Below, one piece after another: positions 57,125-64,000 of a DNA stretch of 64,000 nucleotides. Made by a program: the position numbers and the translations under genes. The notes under the pieces were generated by a model, which saw nothing but the letters and a program-made list of their open reading frames with translations, had not been told where the DNA came from and ran no database searches. Origin of the DNA: Zasmidium citrigriseum (taxonomy: Eukaryota; Ascomycota; Dothideomycetes; Mycosphaerellales; Mycosphaerellaceae); assembly GCA_002786025.1 (NCBI GenBank), contig NHNW01000084.1:62001-126000 (forward strand), in the 5' to 3' direction. How positions within the stretch are numbered: the first letter of the stretch is position 1; each line of letters starts with the position of its first letter.

Positions 57125-57871
57125 ATGGCCACCGCAAAGGCGCCTCGCAGCTTCGCTTCCTCCATTTGCCACGCCTGCCGCCAACGCCTCCTGCCCGCCC
57201 GTCGCGCCTTCTCCACAACTCCTATCTCGCGGGCAGAAAACGATGCGGCGTCCAGCAGCAGCCCAGGAGGTCTATCCGCTGCCGCCTCCCAAATGGCCCA
57301 GTCTCGCGCCCGTCCTCGAACCAGCGCCGTTGAGGACGACAGGTACAGCGTCATCCTCGATTCCCCCCGCGAAAGTATGCTCGACGCCCAATGGCTGAAA
57401 AATCTCGAGCAATCACAACGGGAGGACATGCCTCATCGAATGCACGTCTACGCAACCAAGCACAACACCCACATCACCTTTGTGCAGCCTGCAAAACCTG
57501 CATCACAGACGGTGTCGTCAAACATCAGCGGCACCAGCGCCTCTGCAGCGGACCAGAAGAAGCAGATCGACGTTCTGATTTCACTGTCGACGGGCAACAT
57601 TGGTTTCAGGAAGGCGGGAAGAGGAAGCTATGATGCAGCATATCAACTGGCCGCTTTCGTGTTGAAGCAAATCCAGGACAAGGGCATGGCCAGGGACATC
57701 AGAGATCTGCAGGTGGTGCTAAGAGGATTTGGTGCTGGGAGAGAGGCTGTGAGCAAGGTGCTGCTGGGGACCGAGGGCAGACATCTCAGAGGGCGCATCA
57801 CGAGTGTGGTGGATGCAACCAGGTTGAAGCAGGGCGGCCCGAGGAGCAAGAAGCCGAGACGTCTGGGTTAG
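57125..57871 (+). CDS. Mitochondrial small-subunit ribosomal protein uS11m
   Basis: Mitochondrial ribosomal protein of 248 aa, single exon. The first 35 residues form an Arg-rich presequence ending RRAFSTTPIS, a typical matrix-processing region. The bacterial S11-like core starts at HRMHVYATKHNTHITF and runs through STGNIGFRKAGRGSYDAAYQLA and LRGFGAGREAVSKVL to the very basic C-terminus KKPRRLG. It corresponds to yeast Mrps18. It occupies the platform of the small subunit and contacts rRNA near the mRNA exit. It shares its promoter region with TIM44. Confidence 0.93.
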   Translation: MATAKAPRSFASSICHACRQRLLPARRAFSTTPISRAENDAASSSSPGGLSAAASQMAQSRARPRTSAVEDDRYSVILDSPRESMLDAQWLKNLEQSQREDMPHRMHVYATKHNTHITFVQPAKPASQTVSSNISGTSASAADQKKQIDVLISLSTGNIGFRKAGRGSYDAAYQLAAFVLKQIQDKGMARDIRDLQVVLRGFGAGREAVSKVLLGTEGRHLRGRITSVVDATRLKQGGPRSKKPRRLG

Positions 57872-58192
57872 ATGGGGCGATGAATGGAGGACGATAGGCG
57901 ACGCCGACATTTGCCTTTCATTGTACAACAACCTAATACGCTTTTGCCGTCGAAGGATTCTCGGGTTTCAAGGATGGCCGCATAGCCTGCCCAAACTCGC
58001 GATATTGCTGGCCAAATACCTCCTTGCCAAGGTGATGCTAGGACGTCAGGGCTCTTGGCAGATCCACTGCTGTGCCACAGCGAAGCATTCATCCCGCGGA
58101 CTCAGCCGCACGGCGATATAACAAACAAACAACGCCGCCTTTTTGCATCTTCATACCACATCTCCCGTTCTATCGCGACTCACTCTCACACC
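57872..58192. other. Intergenic spacer
   Basis: 320 bp between plus-strand genes. Contains GATATAAC at about 58115 as a possible weak TATA-like site. Confidence 0.35.
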
Positions 58193-58914
58193 ATGCTCGC
58201 TACCGTTTTCGCTGCCTTTGCCGCAGGAGCATTGGCCCAAACCACCACTCCCGCGCCTGATGTTGCCAACGCACAGGATAATCTACAAGCACTCCTGTTC
58301 CTCGATACTTCAGCCCCGAACACCGGTTACGATGCTTCTCTCGTTTGCGCCAACCCCACGGGGACGACATACGTCCTGGGCTGTCCGCAAACCGACTCCC
58401 CCAACCTGCTGTGCTCTCAAGATCCCAATGTCCAAGTATTTCGCCCTCACAATTTCCAACTCAAGCATCGACTAAATCATCACAGGTGACCATCACATCC
58501 CGCTCAACCGACTACGAAATGCAATACAGCACCGCCGCCCGCGGCGTGGCTGGAACTGTAACCCAAAGCTGCGCATGGCCAGGCAACTCCACCGCAGCAA
58601 CCTGCTCTCTGCTGGGCTATCTCTACCGAGGCGCGAGGACTGTCACTCTGACTTCCACCATCCAGACTTTGTCGTCGAGTGAGTTTCCGCCCACCGCCAC
58701 CATCCCTATCACCGCTGGAGCCGACAAGACCGGAGGGCAGTGCTCGGCGGAGCCTACGAGAACCTCAAGTGGTACGACTGGCGGAGGAGGTGCGTCTGCC
58801 ACGCCTTCGAATGTTGATTCTGCGAGTTCGAATGATGCGGCGAGTGGTGTGGCTTTGGAGCAGGTGTATAAGGTCTTGATTCCTGCTGGGCTGGGAGCTT
58901 TGGCTGTACTTTAA
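58193..58914 (+). CDS. Secreted, probably GPI-anchored surface protein
   Basis: Protein of 223 aa from exons 58193-58435 and 58486-58914 with a 50-bp intron. A signal peptide (LATVFAAFAAGALA) is followed by a mature region with about eight Cys. It ends with a Ser/Thr/Gly-rich stalk (TRTSSGTTGGGGASAT) and a C-terminal hydrophobic tail (VLIPAGLGALAVL) after a small-residue omega-like region, as in fungal GPI proteins. No enzyme motif is seen. The function is unknown; a cell-wall or surface role is likely. Confidence 0.82.
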
Positions 58915-59157
58915 TATGAGATGTATGATATGACGACAATCCGCTTTGAAGCGCTTCGATTTGCTCCAAGGCTCACGCTTCCCGCCAGTCTCGAGTTCTT
59001 CCGACTCCACCAGCTGGTATGTGACAGTGCCCGCGCCTCTGTCTCAGGCTGAAAACCTTGGAATGCAGAAAGTAACACCACTTGTCTCTATCAACTTCCA
59101 CATCACCTTTTCTCGATCGATTTTCTCCCAACCCTTCCATGTGACCTACGCCAAACG

Positions 59158-61260
59158 ATGGTGTCTTCTCGGTCCCGTTTTCAAGCCCACTCTTGCTCTC
59201 ACTGCCAAGCATGGATCTTCGACTCGAAGCAGAGCGAGATCAAAGATGAACTTGACCTGCCGATGCATAATGTTCTGCTGAACTGCGCCTTCTCAGATCT
59301 CATCGATGGCGACAGGTATTGCCAATTCAGCAGCTGGCTCCTCGACCAGGACATCGTCCCTTCCGACAAATCCCTGGACCTGCTTCCCAAGAGCTCACAC
59401 CGAGACGATCCTTATTGGCAAATGATTCCCGTCTTTAACACTCCCATGTTGTCCGCAGAAGAGTACAGAGAGTTGCTCATGCCTCGCACTCTGCGGGAAC
59501 TAATTCGGCAGGAGGAAATGGCTGGGTATGGATATCGGATCTTTGCCGCCATTGATGAAGGAAGGATCGAGTCTTTGGGGGTTTGGAATCCTGAGACGAG
59601 AGAGGTTGACTATCGAACGAGGCAAGGACTGGAGGTCTTTGCTGCAGATGAGGATCCGGCTGCGAAATATGTTTCGACGAGACCGATCGCGATCGATCCA
59701 GCGTCGGATCATACTTTGAAGCGGATCTGGTCTTGGTGGAGAGATTGTCGATACACCCACACTAAGTGCAAGACGGTCTCTTCGAAAGCTCCTATGAGAC
59801 TCCTTGAGATCATCGTCGGTGGACCACGACCGGCTGTGCGACTTGTCGACACAAACGATCTCGAACGGCTTGAATACGCCGCTCTGAGCTACGTCTGGGG
59901 CGTCAAAGATGGCGGTGTCACCGAAGCAGTGCTGCGACATCTTCGAACGGGAGTGGCAGTATCCGAGCTGCCTGCGACTATCCGAGATGCTGTGATCATC
60001 TGCTCAAGGCTATGTATTCAGTACTTGTGGGTCGACTGTCTGTGCATCAACCAAGACGACGAGGAGGAGAAGACGAGCGAGATTGCCAGCATGGCCTCCG
60101 TCTATGGGAATGCCTGCTTCACCATCGCCGCGGGCAAAGCAGAAAGTATGCATCATGGCTTCCTCCATCCTCGACATCGCAATCTCCCGTCATTCAAGTT
60201 TCCCTATCGATGTCCTGATGGGACCGTGGGATCCTTCACGCTTTCAGCAGTGGATACCTCCTCAGAGCCTTTGGAGGATCGAGCCTGGGCTTTGCAAGAA
60301 GAACTGCTATCGACAAGAGTAATCCGCTTCGGAGCACGATCGACTCAGTGGTGCTGCCGACAATCTAATCATCAACACATCGATGGCTGGAGGTCCGAGT
60401 CTGAGAATACGGATCTAAATTCCGAAACTCGAAGCCTAGTGAGCATCAATCGACTCCGAGATTTTCACCTTCGCAAAGACTGTGGATATATCCTATCTCA
60501 TTGGCACAGGATCGTCGAAGCATACACCGCTCGCCAGCTCTCGGTATCATCTGACCGATCTCAAGCCATATCCGGCATCGGAGATGTCTTCAGCCGTCTC
60601 TTTGAAGACCAGTATCGAGCTGGACTCTGGACTTGCTCAGTTCATTCGGAGCTCCTCTGGACGATCTCACCGCAATCTAGAGAGCCTCGTCCAGTGAGCT
60701 ACCAAGGACCCTCATGGTCCTGGACCGGCGTGAACGGAACAGTCAAATTCGATCATCTCAACGTCAACGATTTCCAACCCAGTCGCTGTCAGGCCCAAGT
60801 AATCGGCATTGAATGTGGGCCTGTCAATCCGTTAGCACCGCTGGGGGCTATCAAGCCAGAGTCGGGCTTGCTTCGCCTTCGAGCTCGAATCTCCAATGGA
60901 GCTCGCATCGATCAAGACAAGTCCACTGTAATGTTCGACGGTAAAAACGGCTCCGGCATATGTACCGCTACAGTCTCCATATCCCTCGACACGCTCGAAG
61001 GTGCCACAACCACTTCCGACGATATCGCCGTCCTGGAGATCCAGAGCAGGATTTATGGGAACTCCTGGCAGTGTCGAGGTCTTGCCTTAAGGGCGATCGC
61101 TAGGAAGAAGCATTGGTATCGTCGAATCGGAACGTTTTGTTTCCATACGGGCAGAGAGGGACAAAGGAATGATAAGAGTGAGGAGGATTGGGATGTGAGA
61201 GTTGCGCAGGAGTTTGATTGGTTTCGACATTTGACTTATGCGGATGTTACGATTGTTTGA
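59158..61260 (+). CDS. HET-domain (heterokaryon incompatibility) protein
   Basis: Single-exon protein of 700 aa. The HET domain lies at about residues 245-390 with its three landmark blocks: YAALSYVWG, the central block from ATIRDAVIICSRLCIQYLWVD to CINQDD, and the later RAWALQEELLSTRVIRFG. HET domains are TIR-related modules that trigger cell death when different strains fuse, or act in fungal immunity. No NACHT, WD40 or other partner domain is present. The C-terminal half is typical of the stand-alone HET proteins that are abundant in Pezizomycotina. Allelic specificity cannot be judged from one sequence. Confidence 0.92.
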   Translation: MVSSRSRFQAHSCSHCQAWIFDSKQSEIKDELDLPMHNVLLNCAFSDLIDGDRYCQFSSWLLDQDIVPSDKSLDLLPKSSHRDDPYWQMIPVFNTPMLSAEEYRELLMPRTLRELIRQEEMAGYGYRIFAAIDEGRIESLGVWNPETREVDYRTRQGLEVFAADEDPAAKYVSTRPIAIDPASDHTLKRIWSWWRDCRYTHTKCKTVSSKAPMRLLEIIVGGPRPAVRLVDTNDLERLEYAALSYVWGVKDGGVTEAVLRHLRTGVAVSELPATIRDAVIICSRLCIQYLWVDCLCINQDDEEEKTSEIASMASVYGNACFTIAAGKAESMHHGFLHPRHRNLPSFKFPYRCPDGTVGSFTLSAVDTSSEPLEDRAWALQEELLSTRVIRFGARSTQWCCRQSNHQHIDGWRSESENTDLNSETRSLVSINRLRDFHLRKDCGYILSHWHRIVEAYTARQLSVSSDRSQAISGIGDVFSRLFEDQYRAGLWTCSVHSELLWTISPQSREPRPVSYQGPSWSWTGVNGTVKFDHLNVNDFQPSRCQAQVIGIECGPVNPLAPLGAIKPESGLLRLRARISNGARIDQDKSTVMFDGKNGSGICTATVSISLDTLEGATTTSDDIAVLEIQSRIYGNSWQCRGLALRAIARKKHWYRRIGTFCFHTGREGQRNDKSEEDWDVRVAQEFDWFRHLTYADVTIV

Positions 61261-61623
61261 GCTGGGTCGCGAACGGCTCGGGATCTTTCTCTCTTGAATG
61301 TGCCGCTACGGCTCACGGAATGGGATTCAAAACACGATCCGCCTTGCTCAGGAACCGCAAGATCACACGTTAGGATCAATCACGTGGCATTGATCATCGG
61401 ATTACTGATCATCGAACTGAGGCTATTGATGCGACCAGGCCTCAATGCCTCGCTGCGAGAAATCGGCAAGGAGCACGATTTTGTGTCCTTCGTGACTGTC
61501 CGGACATAATGATGCCGGTAGAGATTTCAAAGCACAAGTCTTGTCGACATTGGCGTCGCTGTCAGCTGGGAGAAAGATCCGAGATGGAACAGGCATATAA
61601 GGCTGCAAATTCCCTTCTGGTTA

Positions 61624-62586
61624 ATGCCTCAAACGAATGCGATTCACTCACCGACTATGGCTTCCCCCAACCGACTCATCAAGAATGTCGCTGTTCTCGG
61701 GGCCACAGGCAACGTCGGCATCCCTGTCGTTAATGCGCTCGCAAAGCATCCAGCAGACTTCACAGTCACAGCAGTCACTCGCTCCAAGTCGAAGACATCC
61801 TTCCCGTCGAACATCGAAGTCGTTGAATCCGATCTTTCCGAATCGTCACTCCGCAGCATCTTCAAAGGCCAGGACGCAGTCGTCTCCTGCATGGCAACCT
61901 CCACTCTCACCCAAGAAATTCTTCTCGTTGACCTGGCCGTCGAAGCTGGTGTGATGAGATTCATCCCCAGCGAATACGGTCTCGACTCCACGCACCCCAA
62001 TGCGGCGGAGCGATTTCCCGTCATTGAACAGAAGATCGCAAACCATGCGTATGTCCGCAATTTTGAGGAACGTATGTCCTGGACGACACTGATCACGGGT
62101 TCTTTCTTCGACTTCAAGTTCTGGTCTCCGCCGGCTTCGTTTGGGTTCAACTTTCCTGAGAACAAAGCGACTGTTTATGATGGAGGAAATGTAAGCTTTG
62201 AGACCACCACTCTTGCACAGATTGGAGAAGCGATTGGCTCGATCCTCTCGCCGGGGCACATTGATATGACGAGAAACGAAGTCGTGTATGTGAACAGCTT
62301 CACGACGACGCAGAACGATATCGTCAAGGCGGTGGAGGATGTGACGGGGAAGAAAGTCACGGTTGAGCACGACACGACAGCAGCTTTGAGGAAGAGCGCA
62401 TTGGGAGCGCGGGAGAAGGATCCGGAGAGCTTTCTGCCTGTAGTGGATCTGATTCGGGCGTCGACGTATGAGCAGGGTGGGATTAATCAGTACTCGCAGA
62501 GGGAGGGTGGGCTTTGGAATGAGAGGTTGGGGCTTGCGCAGGAGGATTTGGGGGAGAGTGTGAGGAGGGCTTTGAAGGAGGATTGA
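61624..62586 (+). CDS. NmrA-like / isoflavone-reductase-like NAD(P)-binding protein
   Basis: Atypical short-chain reductase family, single exon, 320 aa from ATG 61624 or 309 aa from ATG 61657; the second is right before the nucleotide-binding strand and is preferred biologically. The loop is VAVLGATGNVGIPVV (GxxGxxG). The central RFIPSEYGLD block with its Lys (FPVIEQKIANH) is that of the PCBER/isoflavone reductase group in plants and fungi. Members are either reductases of small aromatic compounds or redox-sensing regulators. No cluster partner is adjacent, so the role is open. Confidence 0.88.
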   Translation: MPQTNAIHSPTMASPNRLIKNVAVLGATGNVGIPVVNALAKHPADFTVTAVTRSKSKTSFPSNIEVVESDLSESSLRSIFKGQDAVVSCMATSTLTQEILLVDLAVEAGVMRFIPSEYGLDSTHPNAAERFPVIEQKIANHAYVRNFEERMSWTTLITGSFFDFKFWSPPASFGFNFPENKATVYDGGNVSFETTTLAQIGEAIGSILSPGHIDMTRNEVVYVNSFTTTQNDIVKAVEDVTGKKVTVEHDTTAALRKSALGAREKDPESFLPVVDLIRASTYEQGGINQYSQREGGLWNERLGLAQEDLGESVRRALKED

Positions 62587-63074
62587 AGCAACATCGAACA
62601 TACGCCTCAGCACCTCACTTTAGTAGTCTCATTGCTCGCCTGCTTTCTCGAGCAGGGAGGAGGGCTTTCTCGGTGATCTATCTCTGATTGGCCACGAGTG
62701 CTTTCCGTTTTGGGATTTCAGCCTCACATTCACTCAAATTGTAAACTATTGTATTAGTCTCCGGGTGTCTCTTGAGGGTGTAATGGGACTGGCCAGACGC
62801 GAGTCGGAAAAATTACCCATAGGCTACTCGCGATCGCTTCTGCATTTTTCGTTTGACGACGAGCAACTTCGAGCTGCAAAAAGTGAAGGCAGGCGTGTTC
62901 GATCGACGTCATTATTAATTGTTCTTGCCGCTGTAGGAACGAAGCTTAGTTCCCACTTGCCGCTGGGCGATCTTCCATCAGCCCCTTCGACTTCGACTTC
63001 ATCCTGTCACTCGGAGCATTTTCTCTCATCTCTCATGCACGACGACATCGCAAGTGCTTTCAAAATATGAGAAC
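62587..63074. other. Intergenic spacer
   Basis: 488 bp between two plus-strand genes, presumed promoter of the gene starting at 63075. No gene supported. Confidence 0.4.
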
Positions 63075-64000
63075 ATGCCATCGAACTTGGTCTGGATCGA
63101 TACTGGGTCCCGAAGAGACTCTGAGCAGGCGACTCGTATCCGCTCGCAAGCAGCGAGAGACGGCAGAAGAAGGCGACGGGAACAAGTCGCTTTAGTGGGT
63201 ATGCATGTAATCGCATGCGGTACACATTGCTCACTCATTTGCTCACTCTCTACCAGCTGCCCGCAAGGCTGACGACATCAGTGAAGCCGCAAAATGGAAA
63301 GCAATTACACCGAGCCGGACTCGCGTCCGGAATGCTGCATTGCCAGGCGTCGCAAATCAGCTAGAAGCTACCGAAGACGGCAAACGCTCCAAGGTTCCGC
63401 ATTCGTCCGTCGGAAGTGCGGTTGGCCAGATCTCAAAGACAACAGCATCCGAAAACCAGCTCGTCCCTGTGCACAACGCCTTGCCGATGTCCATCTCACG
63501 CGGCGGCTTGCCAATAGACCTCCTGGCTAACGGCGTCTGTGATGGCTACTTCACACCAGACGCATATCGTCTCGATGCGGTTGCCGTTCGACATCGCATG
63601 TGGATTTCGCCCGTGAGCAAGTCGATGGAGGAAGCCATATACGCCATTGGCCTTCTGCAGATAAGCTCTGTGAAACCAAACGAAGATGTAGATATGCAAG
63701 CAATGCGCCATTATGAAACCATGCTGCAGGTACTACAACTGGAACTAAGCCGTGCTAACCGGGATCTGACCGCTGTGGCTGCCACTAGTGCATTCGTTCT
63801 GCTTGGACAGGTAAGTTGCACTGTCTCCAAAATTGAATGGAGGTACCCTGTACCATAGCTAACAATGTTCTGCAAGATCTACAAATCTGTTTGCGGAGAC
63901 TCAGCCTCTTGGCCAATGCATGTATCCTGGATGATCAAGATCGTAAAGCTAGCTGGTGCGAGCATCTTGTCGAGCGCCTTGGGGCGTGTTATCTTCGAAG
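63075..64000 (+). CDS. Fungal transcription-factor-like protein without zinc cluster, 3' end outside window
   Basis: Partial gene; exons 63075-63198, 63257-63810 and 63877 to beyond 64000. The N-terminus reads WIDTGSRRDSEQATRIRSQA and then a basic run RDGRRRRRE. This matches the start of a common Pezizomycotina group that has a basic N-terminal motif and a Fungal_trans_2-like middle region but no Zn2Cys6. Exon 2 continues with the helical region (SKSMEEAIYAIGLLQ and LQLELSRANRDLTAVA), and exon 3 begins IYKSVCGDSASWPMHVSW, the typical Trp-Pro-x-His block. Target genes and function are unknown. Confidence 0.8.

Overview
This window is nuclear DNA of a filamentous ascomycete (Pezizomycotina, most likely a Dothideomycete; the class is inferred). 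Genes carry short 48-65 bp GT...AG introns, and many show a CTGAC/CTAAC-like branch point. Gene types typical of these fungi are present: a HET-domain protein, Zn2Cys6 and zinc-finger-less fungal regulators, NRPS-like and P450 genes, and secreted carbohydrate-active enzymes. No rRNA, tRNA, CRISPR array or intact transposon was recognised. I placed exon boundaries by hand from splice consensus and reading-frame continuity.

Layout. 1-8.3 kb: an LtrA-family membrane protein (partial), a heme-thiolate peroxidase, a RING-H2 protein and TRM7. 8.3-10.5 kb has no clear gene. 10.5-16.7 kb: a secreted NTF2-like protein, then FAD monooxygenase, methyltransferase and cytochrome P450 on the minus strand, a possible mini-cluster. 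18.5-21.6 kb: a GH54 arabinofuranosidase and a GH18 protein with a C-terminal UBA domain. 21.8-25.3 kb: a same-strand tandem array of four intronless paralogues, about 200-240 aa each. Their conserved Thr-x5-Cys-x15-His block resembles the active site of bacterial CheD/CNF1-type deamidases. The first copy has lost the Thr and Cys. This is the most novel system I see. 25.3-29.4 kb: a GH1 glucosidase-like enzyme and an SDR.

32.3-44.6 kb looks like a secondary-metabolite cluster: FAD monooxygenase, class III aminotransferase, MFS transporter, sulfotransferase-like protein, a second MFS transporter, and a three-domain carrier-condensation-adenylation protein. That domain order is not the canonical C-A-T. 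45-46.1 kb holds a C1A cysteine peptidase frame with four in-frame stops. A Cys-rich secreted protein, an 11-exon pyruvate decarboxylase, an acetate-transporter-family protein, a GST whose first intron lacks an AG acceptor, and a Zn2Cys6 regulator follow.

55-58 kb is housekeeping: TIM44 and mitochondrial uS11m are divergent around a 273-bp promoter. The right end has a secreted GPI-type protein, a HET-domain protein, an NmrA-like reductase and the start of a fungal transcription-factor-like gene that leaves the window.
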